DNA of 64,000 bases from positions 62,001 to 126,000 of the forward strand of contig DATGDH010000058.1 of the NCBI GenBank assembly GCA_035310985.1. Direction: 5' to 3'. The position numbers and the translations under genes were made by a program. The DNA comes from DAHVFK01 sp035310985 (lineage in GTDB: Bacteria; Pseudomonadota; Gammaproteobacteria; Burkholderiales; SG8-39). How positions within the stretch are numbered: position 1 is the stretch's first letter; each line of letters opens with the position of its first letter. Shown piece by piece: positions 49,662-59,286 of the stretch. The notes beneath the pieces are model-generated. The model worked only from the letters and a program-made list of their open reading frames with translations, was not told where the DNA came from and did no database searches.

Positions 49662-50427
49662 GCTGGCGCCCCCTCTCGTAGAGGCAAATCGCGGCGGCTG
49701 CGGCGACGTTCAGGGATTCGATCCCTGCGGCGAGCGGAATCGTCACCCGCTCTGCGGCCCGCGCCGCGATCGCGGCGCTTACTCCCTGCCCTTCCGCGCC
49801 GAAGACCAGACCCATCCGCCCGGTCAGATCAATCTCCGCGAGCGGCCTGCCGCCGTGAGCCACGGCGCAAACGATCCTGCCGGCGAAGCGCCCCATCGCG
49901 GCGGCGAGATCGTCCGTTTGCAGGATGCGCAGCGCGAAGTGCGCGCCCATGCCCGCGCGCAGCGTCTTCGGCGCCCACGCGTCCGCGCAGCCGCGCGCCA
50001 GGACCACGTCGTGCACATCGAACGCTGCGGCGACGCGCAGAATCGCGCCGAGATTGCCCATGTCCTGAATGCCCTCCAGGAAAACGCACGCCTGCGCTCC
50101 CGCGAGAGCGGGCTGTCCTGCGGGAATTGGGATCTCGGCCGCAATGCCCACCGGCGCTTCTGCATCCGCGATCACCTCGAACACCGCATCCGACATCACG
50201 ACCGGGCTCAGGCCGGAGCGCGCGACAAGACGCGCCACGTCCGCGCGCTCCAGCGCACGCTCGCTTGCGAGCAGGACGGCCGGCGCGCCGCCGCGCTCGA
50301 GGAACGCCTCGACCAGATGCAGGCCCTCGATCAGCGCGCGGGCCTCGCGCCGCCGCATGCGGCGGTCGCGCATCAGGCGCCGCCAGCGCCGCACCTGCGG
50401 ATTGTCGCGTGAGCGCAGCAGCTTCAC
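49636..50427 (-). CDS. TrmH/SpoU-family RNA methyltransferase
   Basis: 263 residues. C-terminal SPOUT domain with motif 1 FLEGIQDMGNLGAILRVAAAF, motif 2 LVFGAEGQGVS and motif 3 IPLAAGIESLNVAAAAAI, forming the S-adenosylmethionine knot; N-terminal SpoU substrate-binding domain (NPQVRRWRRLMRDRRMRRR). It methylates 2'-OH of rRNA or tRNA; the exact site is not predictable. Follows lpxB at 18 bases. Normally rnhB separates the two; it is absent here. Confidence 0.9.
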   Translation of the reverse strand: MKLLRSRDNPQVRRWRRLMRDRRMRRREARALIEGLHLVEAFLERGGAPAVLLASERALERADVARLVARSGLSPVVMSDAVFEVIADAEAPVGIAAEIPIPAGQPALAGAQACVFLEGIQDMGNLGAILRVAAAFDVHDVVLARGCADAWAPKTLRAGMGAHFALRILQTDDLAAAMGRFAGRIVCAVAHGGRPLAEIDLTGRMGLVFGAEGQGVSAAIAARAAERVTIPLAAGIESLNVAAAAAICLYERGRQLRTGASRS

Positions 50428-50445
50428 GGGCGGAGCGCTGCGCGC

Positions 50446-51606
50446 CTATCCGCGTGCACGATCGAGCACGGTGAGCACGGCATCGGCGGCCTTCCGCGCT
50501 GCTCCCTGACGCAGCGTCAAATGGATGTCGTGAAATTTCTCGCGCTGGCGCTGCTGCGCGTCCGCGTCCCGCATCAATGCGATCAGCGCGGCACTTAGCG
50601 CCGCCGGCGTGGCCTTTTCCTGCAGCAGTTCGGGCACCAGAAATTCGCCCGCTAGGATGTTGGGCAGTCCGACGTACGGAAGACGGCGCATGCGCCGCAT
50701 GAGCGCCGCGGTCAGCGGCGACATGCGATAAGTGATGACCATCGGCGTCTTGAACAGCGCCGCCTCGAGGGTGGCCGTTCCGCTCGCCACCAGGGCCAGA
50801 TCCGCGGCCGCGAGCGCGCCGTGCGAGTGGCCGAACAGCAGCGTGAGAGACAGCTCGCTTCCGGCATGATGCCGCAAGGCCGTCTCGAACTGCTCGCGCG
50901 TCTCGCGCGTTGCCATGGGGCAGACGAAATGAATGTCCTCCACCTCCTCCTGCAGGCGGCGCGCCGTCTTTACGAACAGCTCCGCCATGTACTGCAGCTC
51001 GGAGCGGCGGCTGCCCGGAAGCAGTGCGACGACCCGCTTTGCGCGCGGCAGGCGTAACTGCACGCGCGCTTCTTCCTTGTTCACTTCCAGCGGAATCACG
51101 TCGGCGAGCGGGTGGCCCACGTAGGTCACCGGCACTCCCGCGCGCTCGTAGAGCGCCGGCTCGAACGGAAACAGGGCCAGCATGTGCGTCACCGAGCGCG
51201 CGATCTTGCGTATACGCCATGCCCGCCACGCCCAGATCGACGGGCTCACGTAATGCACCGTCGGGATGCCGGCGCGCTTCAGGCGCCGCTCCAGGCCGAG
51301 GTTGAAGTCCGGCGCATCGACGCCGATGAAAGCGGCCGGCGGATCGGCCAGCAGGCGCATCGCGAGGTGTTTGCGGATTGCCGAGATCTCGCGCACGTGG
51401 CGCAATACCTCGACGTAGCCGCGAACCGCGAGCTTGTCCATCGGAAAGTGCGACGCGAAGCCGAGAGCTTGCATCTTCGGCCCGCCGATGCCGTAGAAAC
51501 CCAGCTCCGGCCTACGCGCCTTCAGCTCCGCAATCAAGGGAGCCGCGAGAAGGTCGCCAGAGGCCTCACCGGCCACCATGGCGATGCAAGCGGCTTGCCC
51601 GGCCAC
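50446..51606 (-). CDS. lpxB: Lipid-A-disaccharide synthase
   Basis: Peripheral inner-membrane glycosyltransferase joining UDP-2,3-diacylglucosamine and lipid X. 386 residues, GT19 family: AMVAGEASGDLLAAPLI near 8-24, GIGGPKMQALGF, LGLERRLKRAG region and HYVSPSIWAWRAWR near 137-150. GTG start three bases after the lpxA stop. The enzyme making its monoacyl precursors, LpxA, is encoded directly upstream. Confidence 0.95.
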   Translation of the reverse strand: MAGQAACIAMVAGEASGDLLAAPLIAELKARRPELGFYGIGGPKMQALGFASHFPMDKLAVRGYVEVLRHVREISAIRKHLAMRLLADPPAAFIGVDAPDFNLGLERRLKRAGIPTVHYVSPSIWAWRAWRIRKIARSVTHMLALFPFEPALYERAGVPVTYVGHPLADVIPLEVNKEEARVQLRLPRAKRVVALLPGSRRSELQYMAELFVKTARRLQEEVEDIHFVCPMATRETREQFETALRHHAGSELSLTLLFGHSHGALAAADLALVASGTATLEAALFKTPMVITYRMSPLTAALMRRMRRLPYVGLPNILAGEFLVPELLQEKATPAALSAALIALMRDADAQQRQREKFHDIHLTLRQGAARKAADAVLTVLDRARG

Positions 51607-51609
51607 GGC

Positions 51610-52380
51610 CTAGCGTACGATGCCGCGCGAGGAGCGCGCCAGAAATTCCACGATCGGGCGCACCTCGGGGTGTTCCTGGGCGAGCGTCTGCAGCGCCGCG
51701 CCTGCCTCCTCCAGGCCGAGGCCGGAGCGGTACAGTGTCCGATACGCGCGCTTCAGTGCGCCGATGCTCTCGGAGGAGAATCCGCGCCTGCGCAAGCCCT
51801 CGCTGTTGATGCCGTACGGCTTTGCCTCTTGGCCGGCGACCATGACGTAAGGGGGGACGTCCTGCACCAGTACCGTACCCACGGCGCTGAAGCTGTGCGC
51901 GCCGATATGCACGTACTGGTGCACCAGAGTCACGCCGCCCAGTATCGCCCAGTCTCCGATATGTACGTGTCCAGCGAGCTGTGTCGCATTGGCGAAAATC
52001 GTATGGCTACCAACCTGGCAGTCGTGTGCGATGTGCACGTAGGCCATGATCCAGTTGTCGTCTCCGATACGCGTAACGCCGGCATCCTGGACGGTGCCGC
52101 GGTTGATCGTCACGTACTCGCGGATCGTATTGCCGTCGCCGATCTCGAGGCCGGTGTCCTCGCCCGCGTACTTCTTGTCTTGCGGCGCACCGCCGACGGC
52201 CGCAAAGGAATGGATGCGGTTGTTGCGGCCGATGCGTGTGCGCCCCTCGACCACGGCGTGCGCGCCGATTGAGCTCCCGGCTCCGATCTCGACCTGCGGT
52301 CCGACGATCGCGTAGGGTCCTATGATCACGTCCGCGGCGAGCCGGGCCCCCGGCTCGACGATCGCTTTCGGATGGATCAT
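51610..52380 (-). CDS. lpxA: UDP-N-acetylglucosamine acyltransferase
   Basis: First step of lipid A synthesis: 3-O-acylation of UDP-GlcNAc from hydroxyacyl-ACP. 256 residues with left-handed beta-helix hexapeptide repeats through about residue 190 and a helical C terminus. Catalytic His in YVHIAHDCQVGSHTIFAN near 121. ATG 52380 overlaps the fabZ stop; it gives the standard MIHPKAIVEPGA N terminus. Confidence 0.95.
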   Translation of the reverse strand: MIHPKAIVEPGARLAADVIIGPYAIVGPQVEIGAGSSIGAHAVVEGRTRIGRNNRIHSFAAVGGAPQDKKYAGEDTGLEIGDGNTIREYVTINRGTVQDAGVTRIGDDNWIMAYVHIAHDCQVGSHTIFANATQLAGHVHIGDWAILGGVTLVHQYVHIGAHSFSAVGTVLVQDVPPYVMVAGQEAKPYGINSEGLRRRGFSSESIGALKRAYRTLYRSGLGLEEAGAALQTLAQEHPEVRPIVEFLARSSRGIVR

Positions 52381-52835
52381 CGCTTCTCTTGCGGCGTTGC
52401 GCGCAGCGTGCAAAGGATATCGGCCTGCGCCACCATTCCGCCCTCGACCTTCGCCACGCAGGCGAACTTCCAGATGTTGCGCTTGACCGCTTGAACGACC
52501 ACCTCGATTTCGAGCTGGTCGCCCGGCACCACCGGCTTCTTGAAGCGCGCGTTGTCGATGCCCGCGTAGTAGTAGAGCGAGTTTTCGGTGGGCAGCGCGC
52601 CTTCGGTGCGAAAGGCGAGCACGCCTGCTGCCTGGGCCATCGCCTCGAGAATCAGCACGCCGGGCATGATCGGCCGGTACGGAAAATGCCCGGGAAAATA
52701 CGGCTCGTTGATGGTCACGTTCTTCAGCGCCACGATGCGCTTGCCAGCCTCGAATTCCTTGATCCGATCGATCATCAGGAAGGGGAAGCGCTGCGGCAGA
52801 TGCGCGAGCACAGCCATGATGTCCATGTCAGTCAT
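52377..52835 (-). CDS. fabZ: 3-hydroxyacyl-ACP dehydratase
   Basis: Dehydrates hydroxyacyl-ACP in fatty acid elongation, competing with LpxA and LpxD for the same substrate. 152 residues, hot-dog fold. Catalytic His in EPYFPGHFPYRPIMPG and Glu in GVLILEAMAQAAG. ATG 52835 overlaps the lpxD stop, and its own stop overlaps lpxA. Conserved lpxD-fabZ-lpxA order. Confidence 0.96.
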   Translation of the reverse strand: MTDMDIMAVLAHLPQRFPFLMIDRIKEFEAGKRIVALKNVTINEPYFPGHFPYRPIMPGVLILEAMAQAAGVLAFRTEGALPTENSLYYYAGIDNARFKKPVVPGDQLEIEVVVQAVKRNIWKFACVAKVEGGMVAQADILCTLRATPQEKR

Positions 52836-53866
52836 TCTTGTTCCTCTCCCTCGAGTCGCTTCTCCAGTGCGCGGATGCGCTCGGCCAGCCTGGCGAGCTG
52901 CCTCACGTGCGCAGCGTTCTGCAGCCAGGTCGCGTTGTCGTCGAACGGGAAGACGCCGGTGTAGGTGCCTGGCTTGAGAATCGAGCGCGACACGAGCGTG
53001 CCGCCTGAAATGGTGACGTGATCGACGATCTGCAGATGTCCTGCAATCATCGCGGCTCCGCCGATCATGCATTGACGGCCGATGCTCGCGCTGCCCGCGA
53101 TTCCGACGCAGCCGGCGATCGCCGTATGCGCGCCGATGCGCACGTTGTGTGCGATCTGGATCTGATTGTCGAGCTTGACCCCCTCCTCGATCACGGTGTC
53201 GTCGACGGTACCTCTGTCTATGGTCGTGTTCGCGCCGATCTCCACGTCGTCGCCGATCTGCACGCCCCCGATCTGGGGGATCTTGACCCAGCGGCCTGAG
53301 TCGTTCGCCAATCCGAAGCCGTCGGCGCCAATCACCGCGCCCGAATGAATGATTGCGCGCGCCCCGATTCGGCATCCACCATAGACCACGACCGAGGGGT
53401 GCAGGCGGCTTTCCTCGCCGACCACCGAATCCGCCCCGAGGTAACAGCCGGCGCCGATCCAGGCGCGCGCTCCGACCGACGCGTCGTGGTCGATCACCGT
53501 GCCCGCTTCGATGCGAGCGTCCGGCGCGATGCGGGCGCTCGCCGCGACGCGCGCGGAAGGATCGATCCCGGGCTCGGGCGCAGCGACAGGATTGAGCAGG
53601 CGCGCGACCCGCGCAAAGTACAGGTACGGATTGTCGCTGACGATGCGCGGCAGCCCGGTCAGCTCCTGAGCCTCCGGCGCGATTACGATCGCCCCGGCTC
53701 GCGTAGCGTGCAGCGCGGATCGATGCCGAATGCTTGCGAGGAACGTGATCTGCTCGACCGTCGCGTGCTGCAGCGAACCGACTTGATGGATCTGCGTCGC
53801 CGGATTTCCGACTATACGACCGCCCAGGTGCGCTACGATCTCCGCGAGCGTGAAGGGGCCGCGCAT
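52832..53866 (-). CDS. lpxD: UDP-3-O-(3-hydroxyacyl)glucosamine N-acyltransferase
   Basis: Third step of lipid A synthesis. 344 residues: N-terminal uridine-binding domain (about 1-100), hexapeptide beta-helix with catalytic His in QIAHNVRIGAHTAIAG, and a C-terminal coiled helix (RQLARLAERIRALEKRL). Starts one base after the skp stop and overlaps fabZ. Confidence 0.95.
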   Translation of the reverse strand: MRGPFTLAEIVAHLGGRIVGNPATQIHQVGSLQHATVEQITFLASIRHRSALHATRAGAIVIAPEAQELTGLPRIVSDNPYLYFARVARLLNPVAAPEPGIDPSARVAASARIAPDARIEAGTVIDHDASVGARAWIGAGCYLGADSVVGEESRLHPSVVVYGGCRIGARAIIHSGAVIGADGFGLANDSGRWVKIPQIGGVQIGDDVEIGANTTIDRGTVDDTVIEEGVKLDNQIQIAHNVRIGAHTAIAGCVGIAGSASIGRQCMIGGAAMIAGHLQIVDHVTISGGTLVSRSILKPGTYTGVFPFDDNATWLQNAAHVRQLARLAERIRALEKRLEGEEQE

Positions 53867-53867
53867 G

Positions 53868-54404
53868 TCATCGCGTGGCAGGCTTGCTGTCGGACGGCTT
53901 CATGCTGTCCAGCGCCTTGATCACCTTGTCCGTGATGTCCACGCGAGGGTTCACGTAGACGCCATCCTGCAGGATGGCGTCGAAATTCTCGCTCTCGGCG
54001 ATCTGGCGTATTACGCGGTTGGCCTGGTCCAGCAACTGCGCCATCTCCTCGTTGCGCCGTTGATTGACCTCATCGCGGAAATCCCGATCGCGCCGCTGCA
54101 GCTCGCGGCTCATTTCATTGAACTCGCGTTCCTTGTCCTTCCGCTGAGCGTCAGACATCGTCACGGCGTTGCGCTGCAGGTCGTCCTGCAGACGCTTGAG
54201 CTGGTCAGCAAGCTGGCGCAGGTCCTGCTGCTTCTTCGCGAATTCCGTTTCGAGCCGCTTGGTCGCACGCGCCGCAGGCGCGGAGTCGCGCAAGATGCGC
54301 TCAGTGTTGACGAAGCCGATCTTGGTCTGCGCCGCAGCGAGCGGCGGCACTCCCGCCAACAGAACTGCGACGGGGACGAGAAGGTTTCGGAGATGCATGG
54401 TCAT
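53868..54404 (-). CDS. skp: Periplasmic chaperone Skp/OmpH
   Basis: Holds unfolded outer-membrane proteins on their way to the Bam complex. 178 residues: signal peptide of about 26 residues (LVPVAVLLAGVPPLAAAQ), a short beta core (KIGFVNTERILRDS) and long helical arms rich in Lys, Arg, Glu and Gln (about 45-130). Two ATGs two codons apart are possible starts. Lies between bamA and lpxD, the usual place. Confidence 0.93.
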   Translation of the reverse strand: MTMHLRNLLVPVAVLLAGVPPLAAAQTKIGFVNTERILRDSAPAARATKRLETEFAKKQQDLRQLADQLKRLQDDLQRNAVTMSDAQRKDKEREFNEMSRELQRRDRDFRDEVNQRRNEEMAQLLDQANRVIRQIAESENFDAILQDGVYVNPRVDITDKVIKALDSMKPSDSKPATR

Positions 54405-54415
54405 CGCGCCCGGAA

Positions 54416-56698
54416 TCAGAAGCCAGTGCCAAAGGTGAATTGTAACCTCTGCACGCGGTCGCCTTCCTGTTTGTTGATCGGGTTGCCGAAGGAAATGCGC
54501 ATCGGCCCGAACGGCGAGCTCCAGGCGAGCGCGATGCCGGCCGAATAGCGCAGATCGCCCAATGCAGCCTTCTGCGATTGCCCCCAGACCTGTCCTGCAT
54601 CGACGAAAGCCGCCAGACGAAGCGATCTCTCCTGCTCGGCGCCGGGGACGGGGAACTGCAGCTCGGCGCTGCCGACGAGCTGGCGATTGCCGCCCAGCGA
54701 ATTGCCCAGCGGGTCGCGCGGTCCGAGCGAGTAGGCCTCGTAGCCGCGCACCGATCCCGGACCGCCGGCATAGAAGTTCTTGAAGAACGGCAGCGGCTTG
54801 TTGCCAAGGCCATCCGCATAACCGACCTTGCCGGTGAGGAACAGGGTGAACGTCCGGCTAAGAGGGGTGAGCCACTGGTGCTCGTAGCCGAGCCGGTAGT
54901 ACTCGAGGTCTCCGCCCGCGAGCTCGGCGCTGGTGCGCGACACGGTTCCGGAGGTCGGCAGGATCAGGCTATCCCGGGAGTCGTGCACGTAGCCCGCCGT
55001 CCCCGCGAGATACGTGTAATTCGTACCGAACTGGTTGGCGAAGTCGACATAAGCGAACGGGCTGTTGTCGAACAACTGGAGCTTCACGTTCTCGGCGTTC
55101 AGTCCGAAGCTCACCCCGTCGGTCTCGGATAGCGGATAGCCGAATTTGATGCCGCCACCCATCGCGTCGGTGACGTAGGCGCCCACTGCCAGCGACGAGG
55201 CGTCGGTCTTGCGCCTGTAGATATCGAACCCCTGGCTGACGCCGTCCACCGTGTAGTACGGGTTCAGGTACGACAGGGAATAAACCGTGTTGACCTTGCC
55301 CGTGTTTACCTGGGCGGAAAGGTACTTGCCGCTGCCGAAGATGTTCGATTGCGTGATCGACGCCTGAATCGTGAACTTGTCGACGGTCGAATAGCCCGCG
55401 CCCAGCAGCAGCGAGCCTGTCGGCTTTTCCTTGACCGTGAAATTGACGTCGACCTGGTCCGGCACCCCCTCCACGGGCTGCGTATCGACCGACACTTCCT
55501 CGAAGTACTGCGTGCGATCGATACGGCGCCGCGAGAGCTGGATCTTGGACGCATCGTAGTAGGCGCCCTCCAGCTGCCGCAGCTCGCGCCTGACCACTTC
55601 GTCCCGGGTCTTCGAATTGCCGTGTATGTTGATGCGGCGCACGTACACGCGGCGCCCGGGATCGATCAGTATGGTGAACGCGACGGTGCGCTTCAGCTTG
55701 TCGACCTGCGGAACCGCGTTGGCATTCGCGAACGCATAGCCCTCGTTGCCCAGGCGCTCCGAGATCGCCTTCGTCGACTCGGTCAGCTTTTCGCGCGAAA
55801 AGACGTCTCCGGGCTTGAGCTTGATGAGCTTTTCGAGCTCTTCCTGCGGCAGCAGCATCTGCCCGGCGAGCTTGACATCCGACACGGTGTATTTCTCGCC
55901 CTCGCTGATGTTCACCGTGATGTAGATGTCGTGCTTGTCGGGGCTGATCGCGACCTGGGTCGAGTCGATTTCGAAATCCAGATAGCCGCGGTTCAGGTAA
56001 TACGACCTGAGCGTCTCCAGGTCGGCAGCCAGCTTCTGGCGCGAGTACTGGTCGTGTTTGGTGTACCAGGTCAGCCATCCCGGCGTACGCAGCACGAACA
56101 GCGATAGCAGGTCCTTTTCCGGGAACGCCTTCGCGCCCACGATCTTGATCGAGCGTATCTTGGCCACGTCTCCTTCGTTGATTGCGATATTTATCGCGAC
56201 GCGGTTGCGCTCCAGCGGCGTAACCGTCGTCTGCACCTGCGCGTCGTATCGCCCGCGAGCCAGATACTGCCGCTTGAGCTCCTGTTCGGAGTTCTCGAGC
56301 ACGGCGCGGTCGAAAATGCGGCCTTCGGCGAGACCTTGTTCGCGCAGCACCTTCTTCAGAGCGTCGCTGCTTATATCCTTGGCCCCGGAAATATCGATCT
56401 GCGCGATCGACGGGCGCTCCTCGACGGACACGATGAGCACGCCGTTGTCCTCCTGCAGCTTCACGTTCTTGAAGAAGCCGGTGGCGTACAGCGCGCGCAG
56501 GGCCCGCTGCGCCTTCTCCTCGGTCATCGTGTCACCCACCTTCACCGGAAGGTAGCTGAACAAGGTGCCCGGCTCGGTGCGCTGCAGGCCCTCGAGGCGG
56601 ATGTCCTTGACCACGAAGGGCCGGAAAGTCTGCGCCCCCACGCCGCTCGCCAGCGCGAGCAGGGCACAGGCGAACAGGGCGACAATGCCTTTGCGCAT
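54416..56698 (-). CDS. bamA: Outer-membrane protein assembly factor BamA
   Basis: Essential Omp85 protein that inserts beta-barrel proteins. 760 residues: signal peptide (about 22), five POTRA domains (about 23-420; the first begins FRPFVVKDIRLEGLQRTEPG), then a 16-strand barrel with the conserved VRGYEAYSLGPRD loop near 660 and a C-terminal Phe in QRLQFTFGTGF, as outer-membrane barrels require. Three bases after rseP, one operon with skp and lpxD. Confidence 0.96.
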   Translation of the reverse strand: MRKGIVALFACALLALASGVGAQTFRPFVVKDIRLEGLQRTEPGTLFSYLPVKVGDTMTEEKAQRALRALYATGFFKNVKLQEDNGVLIVSVEERPSIAQIDISGAKDISSDALKKVLREQGLAEGRIFDRAVLENSEQELKRQYLARGRYDAQVQTTVTPLERNRVAINIAINEGDVAKIRSIKIVGAKAFPEKDLLSLFVLRTPGWLTWYTKHDQYSRQKLAADLETLRSYYLNRGYLDFEIDSTQVAISPDKHDIYITVNISEGEKYTVSDVKLAGQMLLPQEELEKLIKLKPGDVFSREKLTESTKAISERLGNEGYAFANANAVPQVDKLKRTVAFTILIDPGRRVYVRRINIHGNSKTRDEVVRRELRQLEGAYYDASKIQLSRRRIDRTQYFEEVSVDTQPVEGVPDQVDVNFTVKEKPTGSLLLGAGYSTVDKFTIQASITQSNIFGSGKYLSAQVNTGKVNTVYSLSYLNPYYTVDGVSQGFDIYRRKTDASSLAVGAYVTDAMGGGIKFGYPLSETDGVSFGLNAENVKLQLFDNSPFAYVDFANQFGTNYTYLAGTAGYVHDSRDSLILPTSGTVSRTSAELAGGDLEYYRLGYEHQWLTPLSRTFTLFLTGKVGYADGLGNKPLPFFKNFYAGGPGSVRGYEAYSLGPRDPLGNSLGGNRQLVGSAELQFPVPGAEQERSLRLAAFVDAGQVWGQSQKAALGDLRYSAGIALAWSSPFGPMRISFGNPINKQEGDRVQRLQFTFGTGF

Positions 56699-56701
56699 CG
56701 A

Positions 56702-58066
56702 TCAGCCCGACAGTAGGCGATTGAAGTCGTTGTAGAAGGCGAAGGCCATCATGACCAGCAGCAGCGCCAGCCCAACCCGCTGTCCGAGCTCCATGGCGCG
56801 CTCGGACACAGGGCTGCCTTTTATTATTTCGACGAGATAGTACATCAGGTGTCCGCCGTCCAGCAGCGGAATGGGCAGGAGATTGAGCACGCCAAGACTG
56901 ATGCTGATCAGCGCGAGGAATGTAACGTAGGAGATCAATCCGAGCTGCGCGGATTGCCCCGCGAAGTCCGCGATCGTCACGGGTCCCGAGATGTGTCTCC
57001 AGGACACCTCGCCGATCAGCATCTTCCCCATGATCCGCAGGCTGAAGGCGGAGATGTCGACTGTCTTCTGCACCGCCCTCGACACGCTCTCGAAGAACCC
57101 ATACTGGACCCTGATCAGCAGATCGTCGGCCTGTGAAGGCGGCACGTACGGCGCGGCGCCGATGCGGCCGATGCGCTCGCCGTCGGATTGCACCGCCTCC
57201 GGCCGTACTCCCACAGTGCGCAGGCTTCCGCCGCGCTCGACGGTGATGCTTATACGCTGATCGGGCCTCGCCCTGATCGCGTTCACAAGCGCATCCCACG
57301 AATCGATGCGCTTGCCGTCCACCTCGACGATTCGGTCTCCCGGCGCGAGCCCCGCGACCTCGGCCGGACTGCCCGCGACGAGTTTCCCGAGCACGGGCGC
57401 GAGCGTCGGCCGGTACAGCACGAGCCCGGCGCGAGCCAGCACGTCCCCTTCCATATCGGCGTCCGGTATGCCGCGCAGGTCTAGATCGAGCACCGCAAGC
57501 TTGTTGCCGTGGCCGGCAACTTCGACGCGCAGCGACGCATGCTGCAGGGCCGCTTGTACGACCCGCCAGCGCACCTCCTGCCACGTGCGCACGGGCTCGC
57601 CGTCGATCGTCTTGATCGTGTCCCCTGCGCGAACGCCGGCCAGCGCGGCGGGTGTTCCGATCGGCGGCGTGCCGGCGATTGGGCGCGCCTCCGGCAGGCC
57701 GTGCATGTAAAGGGTCGAGTAGACGGCGATCGCGAACAGAAAATTGAATACCGGTCCTGCGGCTACGACCAGGAAGCGCTTCCACACGCTCTTACGATTG
57801 AACGCGCGCGCCAGCTCGTGCGCCCCGACCGGTCCCTCGCGCTCGTCGAGCATCTTGACGTACCCGCCAAACGGCACCGCGGCGATTACCCATTCGGTGC
57901 CATCGCGCTCCTTCTGCCAGCGGACAAGCGGGCGGCCGAAGCCCACCGAAAATCTGAGCACCTTGATATCGCACAGGCGTGCAACCAGGTAGTGCCCGTA
58001 CTCGTGCACGACGATCAGGATGCCGAGCGCGACGACGAATGCAACAAGTGTATGCACGAAGCTCAT
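56702..58066 (-). CDS. rseP: Site-2 protease RseP
   Basis: Intramembrane zinc metalloprotease that cuts RseA to release sigma-E; rseA and rpoE lie at the other end of this window. 454 residues: HEYGH zinc motif in the first membrane helix (IVVHEYGHYLVARL), two PDZ domains (about 115-200 and 210-290), and the third-ligand motif in LLPIPLLDGGHLMYYLVE near 395. ATG 58066 overlaps the dxr stop; the longer frame upstream is shadow. Confidence 0.95.
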   Translation of the reverse strand: MSFVHTLVAFVVALGILIVVHEYGHYLVARLCDIKVLRFSVGFGRPLVRWQKERDGTEWVIAAVPFGGYVKMLDEREGPVGAHELARAFNRKSVWKRFLVVAAGPVFNFLFAIAVYSTLYMHGLPEARPIAGTPPIGTPAALAGVRAGDTIKTIDGEPVRTWQEVRWRVVQAALQHASLRVEVAGHGNKLAVLDLDLRGIPDADMEGDVLARAGLVLYRPTLAPVLGKLVAGSPAEVAGLAPGDRIVEVDGKRIDSWDALVNAIRARPDQRISITVERGGSLRTVGVRPEAVQSDGERIGRIGAAPYVPPSQADDLLIRVQYGFFESVSRAVQKTVDISAFSLRIMGKMLIGEVSWRHISGPVTIADFAGQSAQLGLISYVTFLALISISLGVLNLLPIPLLDGGHLMYYLVEIIKGSPVSERAMELGQRVGLALLLVMMAFAFYNDFNRLLSG

Positions 58067-59286
58067 GCCGCGCGCCCCATGACGCGCTCGACCAGCTGGG
58101 TGGCCGTGCTGCGCGCGCGGGCATCCGCATCCAGTACGCCGTCGAGATCCTCCGCCGGCGAAACCGCGCAGGAATCCAGCGCGCGCGAGATTACGCCCGC
58201 GATCTCCGTAAATCGCAGGCGGCCCGACAGAAACGCCTCGACCGCAACCTCGTTCGCTGCGTTCAGTACGGCCGGGGCGCTGCCGCCGGCCCGCAAGGCG
58301 CGGTACGCGAGTCCTAGACACGGAAAGCGCCGGTGATCGGGACGCTCGAAAGAAAGCTGACCGATCTCCCCGAGATCGAGCGCACGCGCACCGGAGTCGA
58401 TGCGCTCCGGAAAGCCGAGTGCATGCGCGATCGGGATGCGCATGTCGGGATTGGAGAGCTGCGCGATCATCGAGCCGTCAACGTATTCGACCAGCGAGTG
58501 TACGATGCTCTGCGGATGCACGACGACTTCGATGCGATCGGCGGGCAGCCCGAACAGCCAGTGTGCCTCGATCACCTCCAGGCCCTTGTTCATCATGGTC
58601 GCGGAATCCACCGAGATCTTGCGCCCCATCACCCAGTTGGGATGCGCGCAGGCTTCGTCGGGCGTAACCCCCGCCAGGCGCTCGGGTGCAACGCTGCGGA
58701 ACGGACCTCCCGAGGCGGTGAGCAGGATGCGGCGCACGGAACCGAGCGCCGGCCGTCCGCCCGGCCCCTGCGGCAGGCACTGAAAAACGGCGTTGTGCTC
58801 GCTGTCGATCGGCAAGAGTACTGCGCCGCCGCTGTGCGCGGCGCGCATGAACAGCCGCCCCGCCATCACCAGGGCTTCCTTGTTGGCAAGCAGCACCCGC
58901 TTGCCTGCGGACGCGGCCGCCAGCGTCGGCCCGAGGCCCGCCGCGCCGACGATCGAGGCCATCACCACGTCGCATTCCGGATCGGACGCGACCGCTTGCA
59001 GGGCGCGCGCGCCGAACAGCAATTCGCATCCGGTTTCGCGAAACCGCTCGCGCAACGTGGCCTGCTCGTCGATGCCCGAGAGAACGGCGTAGCGCGGCCG
59101 GTGCATACGGCACTGCTCGAGCAGCGCATCGACCGAGCGATGCGCAGTGAGCGCGAACAGCGCATAGCGCTGCGGGTGACGACACGCGACGTCGAGGGTG
59201 CTCTTTCCGACCGAGCCGGTCGAACCCAGCACGGTCAGGCGATGCGTGCGCCCGTCGACTTCGGCCGCGGCGCCGATGCCGCTCAT
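58063..59286 (-). CDS. dxr: 1-deoxy-D-xylulose 5-phosphate reductoisomerase
   Basis: Second step of the MEP isoprenoid pathway. 407 residues. NADPH-binding TVLGSTGSVGKSTLDV near 18-33, NKEALVMAG near 135, metal and substrate residues in PIDSEHNAVFQCL and MNKGLEVIEAHWLFG. ATG 59286 overlaps the cdsA stop. The isoprenoids feed UppS encoded two genes upstream. Confidence 0.96.
   Translation of the reverse strand: MSGIGAAAEVDGRTHRLTVLGSTGSVGKSTLDVACRHPQRYALFALTAHRSVDALLEQCRMHRPRYAVLSGIDEQATLRERFRETGCELLFGARALQAVASDPECDVVMASIVGAAGLGPTLAAASAGKRVLLANKEALVMAGRLFMRAAHSGGAVLLPIDSEHNAVFQCLPQGPGGRPALGSVRRILLTASGGPFRSVAPERLAGVTPDEACAHPNWVMGRKISVDSATMMNKGLEVIEAHWLFGLPADRIEVVVHPQSIVHSLVEYVDGSMIAQLSNPDMRIPIAHALGFPERIDSGARALDLGEIGQLSFERPDHRRFPCLGLAYRALRAGGSAPAVLNAANEVAVEAFLSGRLRFTEIAGVISRALDSCAVSPAEDLDGVLDADARARSTATQLVERVMGRAA

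Noticed and set aside
49829..51229. 466-codon minus-strand frame across lpxB and the methyltransferase, considered as missing rnhB
   Set aside because: No RNase HII motifs; composition is that of a shadow frame of lpxB.
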